This document shows positions 17,553-25,796 of a DNA stretch of 64,000 bases, one piece after another. The notes under the pieces were generated by a model that worked only from the letters and a program-made list of their open reading frames with translations, did no database searches and was not told the DNA's origin. The DNA lies in assembly GCA_024235755.1 (NCBI GenBank), contig JACKLV010000008.1, positions 75,119-139,118 of the forward strand. Direction: 5' to 3'. A program made the translations under genes and the position numbers. How positions within the stretch are numbered: position 1 is the stretch's first letter; every line of letters begins with the position of its first letter. The DNA comes from Burkholderiales bacterium. GTDB lineage: Bacteria > Pseudomonadota > Gammaproteobacteria > Burkholderiales > Nitrosomonadaceae.

Positions 17553-18386
17553 ATGAAGCGGTTTCTATTTTCGTTTTATAGAACAGTTGTTCTCACAGAA
17601 AATAATTCATACAAGTTATTAAAATACAATATTAAGCGCATCGATTATAAGGTTGTGCTGGTTTGTTTAATGACTGCGCTGGTGCTGACCTGTACTCATT
17701 ATTTTGGTGATTTCAGATATCTGGTTTCGGTTTTGCGGGACTGGGGTCTCGACGATTCGGCCTTAAAATTACATCGTGCAATGACTATTCATCCTGATGC
17801 CGACTTGTATAGGGCGCTTTACTGGGCGTCAGTCATTATCTTTTTCTACTGTGTGTTACCGGCGGCTTGTATCAAATGGGTATTCAGGGACAAATTTTCC
17901 GATTACGGAACGAGTTTTCAGGGTGCTTTGAAATACTATCGACTCTATATAGGGATGCTAATTGTCATGGTGCCATTGGTCATCTATTTTTCGGCAACTG
18001 ATAGTTTTTTAAAGATGTATCCATTTTATAAAGTTGCGCCAGGTGACAGTTTGTTTCCCAAGTTTTTTATTTGGGAAATCTTTTATTTTATGCAGTTTGT
18101 GGCTCTGGAGTTTTTCTTTCGGGGTTTTATTCTGCATGGAACCAAACACCGGTTTGGATTTTATGCAATTTTCTTTATGACGGTGCCCTATTGCATGATT
18201 CATTTCGGTAAGCCTATGCCTGAGACTATAGCCGCCATCATTGCCGGTGTGGTGTTGGGGTATATGAGTTTAAAGAGTCGGAATATTTGGATGGGTGTAT
18301 TTGTTCATTGCAGTGTTGCTTTTATGATGGATATTTCGGCATTGATTCGTCAGGGCGTATTTATCGGCCAGGATGATTCAATGTAA
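17553..18386 (+). CDS. CPBP-family intramembrane metalloprotease
   Basis: The 277-residue product has about seven hydrophobic segments. The CPBP (CAAX protease/bacteriocin-processing) motifs appear in order: ALEFFFRGFIL (motif 1, normally EExxxR; here the first Glu is replaced by Leu while the second Glu and the Arg are kept), a conserved His in CMIHFGKP (motif 2), and HCSVAFMMD (motif 3). An intramembrane peptidase is expected, but the changed first Glu leaves activity uncertain. It stands alone, separated from the preceding kinase by 230 bases. Confidence 0.8.
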   Translation: MKRFLFSFYRTVVLTENNSYKLLKYNIKRIDYKVVLVCLMTALVLTCTHYFGDFRYLVSVLRDWGLDDSALKLHRAMTIHPDADLYRALYWASVIIFFYCVLPAACIKWVFRDKFSDYGTSFQGALKYYRLYIGMLIVMVPLVIYFSATDSFLKMYPFYKVAPGDSLFPKFFIWEIFYFMQFVALEFFFRGFILHGTKHRFGFYAIFFMTVPYCMIHFGKPMPETIAAIIAGVVLGYMSLKSRNIWMGVFVHCSVAFMMDISALIRQGVFIGQDDSM

Positions 18387-18426
18387 CAAATCGAACAATG
18401 GCCAGATATTGATCGTTTGAATCTGT

Positions 18427-19980
18427 TTATAAACTGTATTCTATGCCGGATTGCGCCAAATTAATGAGACCGATGTTCACTTCATTCAACGGCGTATTTG
18501 CGGCCAATAGCGTCAGGTCAGTTGTAGAAAGCTGTTTGTTATCGAGTAATTCTATATAAGGTTGTTTTTCATCCGGGGTAGGATCTAGACCGTACAGATT
18601 ATGCCAGAGCAGTGTAACAAGATCATTGTGATCATGGACGCTCAAAGCGTTCAGCGCTGTATGCGCAAGTTCTGCATCGCTGGAGCCGTTGTCTATTAAT
18701 GACAGGCCGACACCCATAAGATCCAAATTATTCACCGCATCGTCGCCGAATGTTACACCCAGCAGTTTGGCAATCTGTCCTGCGTTGCCATCAATATCGA
18801 GTGCCAATCCGACATCATCGAATTTCAGCCGTTCAATCTCTCTAAGTATGTCACTGCCATCTGCTCCAGCCTGATGTGTTATCAAGTATCCTTCGGTAGT
18901 TTTGTTTAGTATATATTCCGCCAATTCTCCTGTGAACAATACTTTGTCAATACCTGAACCGCCCAGGAATACATCGTTACCTTCCATGCCTACCAGGATA
19001 TCACTTCCGTCATTCCCGGATAAGATGTTATCAAATTGATTGCCGTAAATTTCGTCGTCATTTGTGCCGCCACTGGCATTTTCTATAATAGTGTCGTACG
19101 CGATCCAGATATTTGGGACCGAGATATTTTCAGTTTCGCTGATGGCATGAACGGTGTTACCGATATATGAACCGCTGCCTTCGTGCAATTGAATATAAGC
19201 AGCTTGGTCTCCTGTGTAACTGATTGTATCCGTACCGCCAGCATCGAGAACGGTTTCGTGATAAATTTCATCATCGGTGTAGCGTAAAATATCGTCACCA
19301 GTATGGTAGCCTCTATTCGCGCCGTAAATATGCTGGATGGCCAGGATATCGAGTGGCATCGGCGTGGTAGGATAATAATCGAAGATTGAATTTTGATCAT
19401 CCGGTATTGCAGCATAGCTCATGATTGTGGATGACATGGTGTTCTCCGTAGCTGGAAAAGTGGGATCGTCAAAGGGATGAGTCAGTCCCAGCGCGTGTCC
19501 TATTTCATGGAGAATTGTCAAAAATGAAAAATTACCGGGATTCCATTCACGATTTGCGCTCGCGCTTGATTTGTTGATCCAGATGTCACCGCCCCAGACT
19601 CCGTGGGCAGGCAAGTAGGCCCATGCTTCTGCAGAATCTAATGCCGGCACTTCAGTGTAAGCAATGCGGATGTCTCCGACAGTATTTCGCGTCTCGTTTA
19701 TCAATTCGAACTCGATATCGGCAGCAGCTGCCCATTGTTGCAGTGCTACATCAAAATCGGATCGATTTGATGATGTAAGTGGCGTGTAGGAAGCGCTCCA
19801 AGGCTCGTCACCGGGAGCATAGCCGGTGAAAGGATCTATAGACCATACTGCATTTCTTTCAGGAAAACTGTAAGAAATTTTGTGATCTGCCCAGCGGAAG
19901 CCCTGTATAAGTGCGTCAACGGCATTAGAACCGGTTAAACCGGTTGGAATGATGTTGCTGAAAGAGAAAGGTGTTGGCAT
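18427..19980 (-). CDS. Serralysin-like M10 metallopeptidase with RTX repeats
   Basis: The 517-residue product lacks an N-terminal signal peptide. Residues 20-250 form an M10B-type zinc peptidase with HEIGHALGLTH at 158-168 and the Met-turn MSY at 187-189, so it should be active. Around residues 300-350 are hemolysin-type calcium repeats (GNQFDNILSGNDGSD, GMEGNDVFLGGSG). The C-terminal 130 residues resemble the DUF4214-like region common in type I secreted proteins. Secretion by a type I exporter is expected, but no HlyB/D or TolC-type genes are adjacent. Substrate unknown. Confidence 0.9.
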   Translation of the reverse strand: MPTPFSFSNIIPTGLTGSNAVDALIQGFRWADHKISYSFPERNAVWSIDPFTGYAPGDEPWSASYTPLTSSNRSDFDVALQQWAAAADIEFELINETRNTVGDIRIAYTEVPALDSAEAWAYLPAHGVWGGDIWINKSSASANREWNPGNFSFLTILHEIGHALGLTHPFDDPTFPATENTMSSTIMSYAAIPDDQNSIFDYYPTTPMPLDILAIQHIYGANRGYHTGDDILRYTDDEIYHETVLDAGGTDTISYTGDQAAYIQLHEGSGSYIGNTVHAISETENISVPNIWIAYDTIIENASGGTNDDEIYGNQFDNILSGNDGSDILVGMEGNDVFLGGSGIDKVLFTGELAEYILNKTTEGYLITHQAGADGSDILREIERLKFDDVGLALDIDGNAGQIAKLLGVTFGDDAVNNLDLMGVGLSLIDNGSSDAELAHTALNALSVHDHNDLVTLLWHNLYGLDPTPDEKQPYIELLDNKQLSTTDLTLLAANTPLNEVNIGLINLAQSGIEYSL

Positions 19981-20085
19981 ATAGCTCTGTCAAATCAATA
20001 ATAACTATTGAATTCACTATGAGTGATGTTTCAAAACAATAGACAATATTTAAGAGCTTTTTATCCGCTGTATTTGTTGCCATTC

Positions 20086-21087
20086 TTATCCATTGCAAAG
20101 CGCATGCACTCTTTCAGCAACATCTTGATCAGTATTTTGCTCGGCTTCGTAGCGTTTTGATTCGTAGGCCCAGTCCAGATTACCACGCATCCATGAACGC
20201 AGAACCGCAATATATTTTTTTACGACTTGATCGGGCACATCAGTGAATCTGGGTAATTCTTTTTCAAGTGCTTGGAATTGTCGAATCTGATCATCTACGA
20301 GATTTTTAACCATATTGACCGCTTCTTGCAAGCTGATATTCAGTTCGTGTTGCATTACTAGGACCAGGTTGTGCATATCGCCATGCGCTTTTTCTTTCTT
20401 TAAAGAAATAATATCATTGGACCAGCACACAACATTGTTAGTCAGGCTGGCAAGTTTCATCAAACATGGATGTGCGCGTGCCGTACAGGGTATATCGATA
20501 TTTTCGGCGATTTCTATCAGTTCTATATCGGTCAGCAGTCCGCCACTGAAAGGGCGCATCAGCATGTAGCTGTCTGTGTCTGGCCATCGGTTAAGATAGC
20601 GGTTCTGAGCTTCCCAGAATGTTGCTTCAAAGTATTCAGCGGCGCTTTTGGCAAACCGCAGCATCCACGATTTTGAAGATAACGGTTGCAGACGGCAATA
20701 AATGTCGTGCAAGGCATGAATCAGTGGAATGTCGTTAGGTTTGGTCGAATAACCGGAAAGAATTTCAATGCATCGGCTATGTAACGCCGATAGACGATCA
20801 GGATGTTTACCTAAACCGCTTTCGTCACATTGGTCATCAATCACAAAAAGCCAGGTGTTCCAGTCTGAAATGATTTCAAGTCTGTCCTGTGCCGCATTGG
20901 GATAGGCGCGTGCTGCAAGTCGGCCGAATTTGGATAATTGCAGGCGTTTAAATGCTTTTTCATTTGCTACCAGTCTGAAATGCCTGACCCACTCAAGCGT
21001 ATGATGATGCACTTTATCGGCAAAAGGGCTAATTTTTTCTGGAAAAGGGCATGATAAGTGGGGCAGAATAATGTTTTCATTCGACAT
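20086..21087 (-). CDS. Class I terpene synthase (sesquiterpene-synthase-like)
   Basis: The 333-residue product carries both metal-binding motifs of class I terpene cyclases: an Asp-rich motif DDQCDE at residues 84-89 and the NSE triad NDIISLKKE at 224-232 (Asn224, Ser228, Glu232), plus the C-terminal Arg-Tyr pair in ESKRYEAE. Length and spacing match bacterial single-domain sesquiterpene synthases such as pentalenene or germacradienol synthases, so farnesyl diphosphate is the likely substrate; the product cannot be predicted. The ATG at 21087 has GAGG about ten bases upstream. No P450, methyltransferase or prenyl transferase is adjacent, so the product may be released unmodified. Confidence 0.9.
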   Translation of the reverse strand: MSNENIILPHLSCPFPEKISPFADKVHHHTLEWVRHFRLVANEKAFKRLQLSKFGRLAARAYPNAAQDRLEIISDWNTWLFVIDDQCDESGLGKHPDRLSALHSRCIEILSGYSTKPNDIPLIHALHDIYCRLQPLSSKSWMLRFAKSAAEYFEATFWEAQNRYLNRWPDTDSYMLMRPFSGGLLTDIELIEIAENIDIPCTARAHPCLMKLASLTNNVVCWSNDIISLKKEKAHGDMHNLVLVMQHELNISLQEAVNMVKNLVDDQIRQFQALEKELPRFTDVPDQVVKKYIAVLRSWMRGNLDWAYESKRYEAEQNTDQDVAERVHALCNG

Positions 21088-21443
21088 AGCAGAACACCTC
21101 AATTAACCAAGTGAATTAAATAAGAGCTAAGTGTATCAACGAATAGATTACGGATATAACTTAAAGAAGCATGATATAAAGCCCTTGTTTAAAAAAACGT
21201 GTCTGCATATTAAATTGCAGTTAACAGGCCGCTGTTTAAACACGTTTTCGAGTCGGTAAACAAGCCGATGCGAAAGGCAGAAACAGCTGACAATATTACA
21301 CGGGTAGAGTACTAGCAGCATGCGACCGTATTTCGGCAATCTGCCAATGTAACACTTTGTCACGGTATAATTCCGCACTGTTACATTTTTAGCCTGTGGT
21401 GTTTTCACGACCGATCCTGCATAAATTATAAAAAGGGTGTTAT
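21088..21443. other. Intergenic region between divergent terpene synthase and rnfB-like gene
   Basis: This gap of about 355 bases contains the 55-base three-way-junction-like element at 21194-21248 and otherwise AT-rich sequence that must carry both promoters. No gene was supported; the 86-codon minus-strand frame here is Cys-rich and unlike a protein. Confidence 0.5.
21194..21248. other. Predicted three-way-junction element (nested inverted repeats)
   Basis: Outer 9-base arms AAAACGTGT (21194-21202) and ACACGTTTT (21240-21248) enclose two further hairpins: CTGCA/TGCAG (21203-21207 with 21216-21220) and AACAG/CTGTT (21223-21227 with 21232-21236, loop GCCG). The three stems account for 38 of 55 bases. 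It could be a structured leader RNA for either flanking gene, a small RNA or a DNA cruciform; the sequence alone does not decide. Confidence 0.45.
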
Positions 21444-22133
21444 TTGAAGTTCAGTAAACAACTTATTAAGGAAATTGACGCCGTTTTGCCGCAGGTACAA
21501 TGTCGTCAATGTGGATTCGCCGGTTGTGAGCCGTATGCAGCAGCCATTGTTGCGGGACAAGCGGATATTAATCAGTGTCCACCGGGCGATTCGGCTGTAA
21601 TTGATAAAATAGCGGCGCTTTTAAATATTGATGCCAAACCGTTAAATACTGAGCATGGTTTTCCCAAACCCAGGTCGGTTGCGGTGATTGATGAAAACCT
21701 CTGCATCGGGTGCACTTTTTGTATCCGTTCCTGTCCGGTTGATGCAATCGTGGGTGCGGCCAAACAAATGCATACTGTCATTTCTTCTGAGTGCACCGGC
21801 TGTGAATTATGCCTGTCGCCTTGCCCGATGGATTGTATTCGTATGGTACCCGTTGCATCCCAGGCTGATGCCGAAAAGCCAGAGCAAAGTGTATGCGACA
21901 GTCAAGCCGACAGAGCGCGTATGCGGTATCAATTACGGTTGCAAAGACTCGGTCAGAATAAAATGCAAATACCGGATACGCCGACTAAGCCCGATACGGA
22001 TACAATGGGCAATCAAATGGTTGCCGATAAAATACGTAAACAGGCAGCCGTGCAGGCCGCGTTAAAGCGAGCCGCCGTCATACGCGCACAGGCAAATGAT
22101 AAAAGCTCAAAGTCGCGATCGACTACACTATGA
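21444..22133 (+). CDS. RnfB/RsxB-like polyferredoxin without membrane anchor
   Basis: The 229-residue product begins at a probable TTG start (21444, AAAAGGG upstream). Residues 1-60 form the RnfB-type 4Fe-4S domain (VQCRQCGFAGCEPYA...INQCPPG). Residues 75-135 contain two ferredoxin 4Fe-4S motifs (CIGCTFCIRSCP and CTGCELCLSPCP). The N-terminal membrane helix of true RnfB is missing, and the other rnf genes are not adjacent, so it is probably a soluble electron carrier. The C-terminal 80 residues are polar and Ala/Gln/Lys-rich. It overlaps nth by four bases, which is a common arrangement; electron supply to the nearby endonuclease III cluster has not been shown. Confidence 0.85.
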   Translation: MKFSKQLIKEIDAVLPQVQCRQCGFAGCEPYAAAIVAGQADINQCPPGDSAVIDKIAALLNIDAKPLNTEHGFPKPRSVAVIDENLCIGCTFCIRSCPVDAIVGAAKQMHTVISSECTGCELCLSPCPMDCIRMVPVASQADAEKPEQSVCDSQADRARMRYQLRLQRLGQNKMQIPDTPTKPDTDTMGNQMVADKIRKQAAVQAALKRAAVIRAQANDKSSKSRSTTL

Positions 22134-22762
22134 ATGCAGCCAAGCGTCATGAAATCTTCGCATGCCTGAAGTCTGCCAATCCACATCCCACAACGGAACT
22201 GGAGTATTGTTCACCGTTCGAGTTATTGATTGCGGTGATACTTTCCGCGCAGGCAACTGATAAAAGCGTCAATCTGGCAACCCGGAAGCTGTTTGCCCTG
22301 GCGGATACACCACAGAAACTGCTCATGTTGGGTGAAGAAAAGTTATTGGATAGGATTAGAAGTATCGGATTGTACAAAACAAAAGCAAAAAATATTCTTG
22401 CTACTTGCCAGATACTGGTCGATGAATATGACGGTGAAGTGCCCCGGACGCGTGAGCAGTTGGAGAAATTACCCGGCGTCGGCCGGAAAACCGCAAATGT
22501 CGTTTTAAACACGGCGTTTGGCGAGCTGACTATTGCAGTGGATACACACATTTTCCGTGTTGCAAACAGGACAGGACTTGCGCGCGGTAAAAATGTACTG
22601 GAGGTAGAGTTAAAATTGCTTAAAGTCGTACCCAAAGTATTTATGCATGACGCGCATCACTGGTTGATTTTACATGGACGATATGTCTGTAAGGCTAGAA
22701 AACCTGAATGCGGCCACTGTGTAATTAGCCATTTATGCGAGTACAAGGAGAAAACAGGTTGA
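22130..22762 (+). CDS. nth: Endonuclease III
   Basis: Nth is a DNA glycosylase/AP lyase removing oxidised pyrimidines in base-excision repair. The 210-residue product has the usual length, the helix-hairpin-helix LPGVGRKTANVVL with its Lys nucleophile, the catalytic Asp in VDTHIFRVANR, and the C-terminal iron-sulfur ligand pattern C-x6-C-x2-C-x5-C (CKARKPECGHCVISHLC). The ATG overlaps the rnfB-like stop (ATGA), so expression is coupled. Confidence 0.97.
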   Translation: MNAAKRHEIFACLKSANPHPTTELEYCSPFELLIAVILSAQATDKSVNLATRKLFALADTPQKLLMLGEEKLLDRIRSIGLYKTKAKNILATCQILVDEYDGEVPRTREQLEKLPGVGRKTANVVLNTAFGELTIAVDTHIFRVANRTGLARGKNVLEVELKLLKVVPKVFMHDAHHWLILHGRYVCKARKPECGHCVISHLCEYKEKTG

Positions 22763-22813
22763 AAGGCTTCAGTGAATTGACAGAAATTGCTTGCTTAAAC
22801 AGATTGCATTGAC

Positions 22814-23254
22814 ATGTTCAAACCAACGAGAGACCAGGCACGTCAGCTTTTCTTTGATACCTGGCGTAAATACCGGCAACAAGAACCGTTGACTGGGATA
22901 GAACAAATCGCGTTAGAAGTGATACTGCTCCATCCAGAATATCACCGTATGCTGGAAGATGAAGAACGCTATCGCGACAAGGATTATTCGCCTGAAATGG
23001 GTGAAACCAATCCGTTTTTGCACTTGAGTATGCATGTTGCCATAAAAGAGCAGCTTTCTATCAACCAGCCCATCGGTATTAGTGAGCGTTTTATTCAGTT
23101 ACAGCAACAGACCGGTAATGAACACGATGCGGCGCATCAGGTCATGGAATGCCTTGCGGAAATGCTCTGGCAGGCACAGCGTAGCCAGACTTCACCCGAT
23201 GCTGCTGTGTATTTCTCCTGTTTGGATAAACAATTAAAAGTCCGTAAAAACTAA
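22814..23254 (+). CDS. DUF1841 family protein
   Basis: A 146-residue soluble protein with the DUF1841 landmarks: MFKPTRDQARQLFFDTWRKY at the start, an ILLHPEYHRMLED segment, NPFLHLSMHVAIKEQLS in the middle, and HQVMECLAEMLWQAQR near the end. The family is found mainly in beta- and gammaproteobacteria and has no known function. It follows nth by about 50 bases on the same strand, an order seen in related genomes, suggesting an rnfB-nth-DUF1841 operon. Confidence 0.88.
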   Translation: MFKPTRDQARQLFFDTWRKYRQQEPLTGIEQIALEVILLHPEYHRMLEDEERYRDKDYSPEMGETNPFLHLSMHVAIKEQLSINQPIGISERFIQLQQQTGNEHDAAHQVMECLAEMLWQAQRSQTSPDAAVYFSCLDKQLKVRKN

Positions 23255-23380
23255 AAAAATTTCTTTCAAACAAAGCATTTAGCATTAACATTCAAAATTT
23301 AGCTGGCGTCAACATCCGGCCGTTTTGAGTTTCATAACGTTAAGTGATGGATTTTCAATGTTGATCAAAAACTATATTGT

Positions 23381-25018
23381 CTAAATTCTCGGTTCTGTGG
23401 GGCCGGTTCGATCCAATGCGTCTTTAGTGTCGCTCCAATGGACAATGTCTTCGACAAAATAATCGAAGGTACGCGGCATGGAGATTTTGGTTTTTTCATT
23501 GTAGTTAATGATGTCCAGTATAAATAAAGCCCGTAATACGCCTCGCCTGCGGTAACCATTTTTTTTCCTGGGAATGACTTGATCGCGCCATGTGCCAAAG
23601 TTGATATAAGTTGTCGGGCGGTCCAGGCCGAGATCGGGTTCTTCCTGTAAAGGCTGGTGAGTGTGACCTTCACCATGGATCTGGAAATTATAGTGACGGT
23701 ATTCCGGCAAAAAGCTGGGAAATTTTTTCAATGTCGATAATTTGACAGTTGGCTTTTGCAAACTGTCAAGAAATGCCAGAATTCGCATCAAACCAGCGAT
23801 TGACTTTATTTCCAGGCGATGACCGATTGATTTCATGATTTCCAGCGTGCGTTTGGCAAATTTGAGTCCTTTGCGTCGAATCGGTGGCGAGGACTGATAG
23901 GTGAAATCCCAACTGAGCCAGTCAATGATGCATTCATACAGTGTGTCTTCGATAATATTGATCATTTTTTGATCTTTTTGCTGCGCGCGCATTCTATCGA
24001 CTTCCTCCAATATTCTGTTCACAGCAAGGTAAGTCGGACGGTAAAGATCCAGCTCATCGAGAATGCTGTCGAGGCGCGGGTCATGACAATTGGCATCATC
24101 CAGTCTCTTTTTGGTTTTGTAAATAAAAGTCGATAACACGCCTGCAGCAACCGAGTCTCCAAAGCAGGGCTCGAAAAATGGTGAGAATTTTAACTGTTGC
24201 CAGGTTTCAATTTGCCAGCCGTTGGCAGTTTTCCAAGCCGGTTTATTGTCTTGCGCCCTGATGCGGCTGCAATTTGCTTCATCGCGCCAGTGCCCGTGCG
24301 TTGTGAAAAATCTGAAACCGGTGTCGCCATAATAAAAAGGCAAATACGGTGCCAGATGCGGATCAAGAAACATGGATTCATCGCCATACATGCGGCCAAT
24401 CATTCTGCGTTCCTCATCTGGAATATTTATTACAGGGCGTCCCAGCGCCTTTTCATAAAAATAACGTAATGTCTCGGGAACGCATAGCAATTCTTTATCG
24501 TGATTGCCAATTGTCAACACAACTTTTGCGCGAATAGCGCTGAGTTGACTTTCTTGTCTGAGCTTGTTTTCCAGTTCTCGCAGCCAGTGAAAGAAATAGG
24601 AGTGCTTGTTTTCGACGATATCTTTAATGATGCTATTGAGAATGGCGGAGAACTCTTCTTTTCTATCGCGTTCCCACGGATAAACTGGGGGTTCGTGAGC
24701 TGCCCATTTGCTGCTGCGAATCATGTCGACAATATCTCCATCGAGTACAAAAACAAGTTCGTCGATATGGTAGCGAATACAACGTTGTTTGATGGTGTCG
24801 AAGAAAGAATTCCAGGATGCATTGCTTAAATTCTGGAAACCCACTGTGCCATCGGTTAAATGAATATCACTGACACACACACAAAGCCGGTTGCCTCGGT
24901 GCTCTGGCGGTTCGTTGACTTCGAGTTTCAGCTGTTCAATTTTGCCAAAACCGATGTTTTTGCGAATTTTATCAATAAAACCGGTTTGTGGTTTATGCTC
25001 AGTCCGACTGGATAGCAT
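23381..25018 (-). CDS. Calcineurin-like metallophosphoesterase
   Basis: The 545-residue product has the metallophosphoesterase ligand motifs in order: CVSDIHLTDG (about residues 48-57), LDGDIVDMI, TIGNHDKELL, FFTTHGHWRDE, and a final QIHGEGHTHQP near residue 460. A dinuclear-metal phosphoesterase is therefore well supported. It is about twice the length of simple family members; the extra helical sequence lies between the fourth and fifth motifs. No signal peptide is seen. Substrate is unknown. It is convergent with DUF1841 and divergent from the GNAT gene. Confidence 0.85.
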   Translation of the reverse strand: MLSSRTEHKPQTGFIDKIRKNIGFGKIEQLKLEVNEPPEHRGNRLCVCVSDIHLTDGTVGFQNLSNASWNSFFDTIKQRCIRYHIDELVFVLDGDIVDMIRSSKWAAHEPPVYPWERDRKEEFSAILNSIIKDIVENKHSYFFHWLRELENKLRQESQLSAIRAKVVLTIGNHDKELLCVPETLRYFYEKALGRPVINIPDEERRMIGRMYGDESMFLDPHLAPYLPFYYGDTGFRFFTTHGHWRDEANCSRIRAQDNKPAWKTANGWQIETWQQLKFSPFFEPCFGDSVAAGVLSTFIYKTKKRLDDANCHDPRLDSILDELDLYRPTYLAVNRILEEVDRMRAQQKDQKMINIIEDTLYECIIDWLSWDFTYQSSPPIRRKGLKFAKRTLEIMKSIGHRLEIKSIAGLMRILAFLDSLQKPTVKLSTLKKFPSFLPEYRHYNFQIHGEGHTHQPLQEEPDLGLDRPTTYINFGTWRDQVIPRKKNGYRRRGVLRALFILDIINYNEKTKISMPRTFDYFVEDIVHWSDTKDALDRTGPTEPRI

Positions 25019-25225
25019 CGTGCAGGCTCCTTTTAAGCATATGCTAAAAACGTTTAAAATAAGCGAGTTTTTAAAAAGACCGTAGGTCTGAAGCGTATTA
25101 TCGCGGTTGATTGTTTTCTGCCGATTGACAGAAATTTAACAGTTTTCGGCACGTAAGTGTTAACTGTTTGGTCGTATGCTATGAATTTAACGAACCATAT
25201 TACCTAAGGAACGACGATTTTACCG

Positions 25226-25663
25226 ATGACCATTCGGATTAGGCCCGCTGAACAGACTGACTATTATTGGTTGCTGGATCTGCATGATACCGTTTACCGT
25301 GAATTGATCATCAAGGAATTTGGTTATTGGGATGATGATGAAGAGCTCGGTTTGTTTTTGAAATCATGGGAAACGAAAAAAATAGATGTTATCTTGAAGC
25401 AGGAAAAACCGATTGGCATGTTTATTATTGAACAACAGGGCGATTACTTGTGGCTGGACGAAATTCAAATCGATCCTCAGTATCAGAATCATGGTATTGG
25501 TACGGAGGTCATTCTGCAATTGATTTTCCGGGCGCGTAAGCTGGGTTTGCCACTGCGTTTACGGGTGCTGCATGCCAACCAAGGGGCTTACCGTTTGTAT
25601 CAGAAACTAGGGTTTCAGCCAATTCACCGTGCAGAACATCATGTTCTCATGGAGGTGTGCTAG
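25226..25663 (+). CDS. GNAT-family N-acetyltransferase
   Basis: A 145-residue single-domain GNAT. The acetyl-CoA-binding motif A is visible as LDEIQIDPQYQNHGIGTEV (Q/RxxGxG/A pattern as QNHGIG), followed by motif B, LHANQGAYRLYQKLGFQ. It starts TIRIRPAEQTDYYWL, typical of the family. The acceptor substrate cannot be deduced. It is transcribed alone, divergent from the metallophosphoesterase. Confidence 0.9.
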   Translation: MTIRIRPAEQTDYYWLLDLHDTVYRELIIKEFGYWDDDEELGLFLKSWETKKIDVILKQEKPIGMFIIEQQGDYLWLDEIQIDPQYQNHGIGTEVILQLIFRARKLGLPLRLRVLHANQGAYRLYQKLGFQPIHRAEHHVLMEVC

Positions 25664-25796
25664 TTTATATACCCTTGTACCCTTGCGATATTGTCACTGA
25701 ATCCGCAATTGTATAAGGGTATTTGGAAGCGACTGAGCATATTGATTCACGCGATCGCTTGTTGAAGTTCAATTATTGTTTCGATTCAACGGAGTC

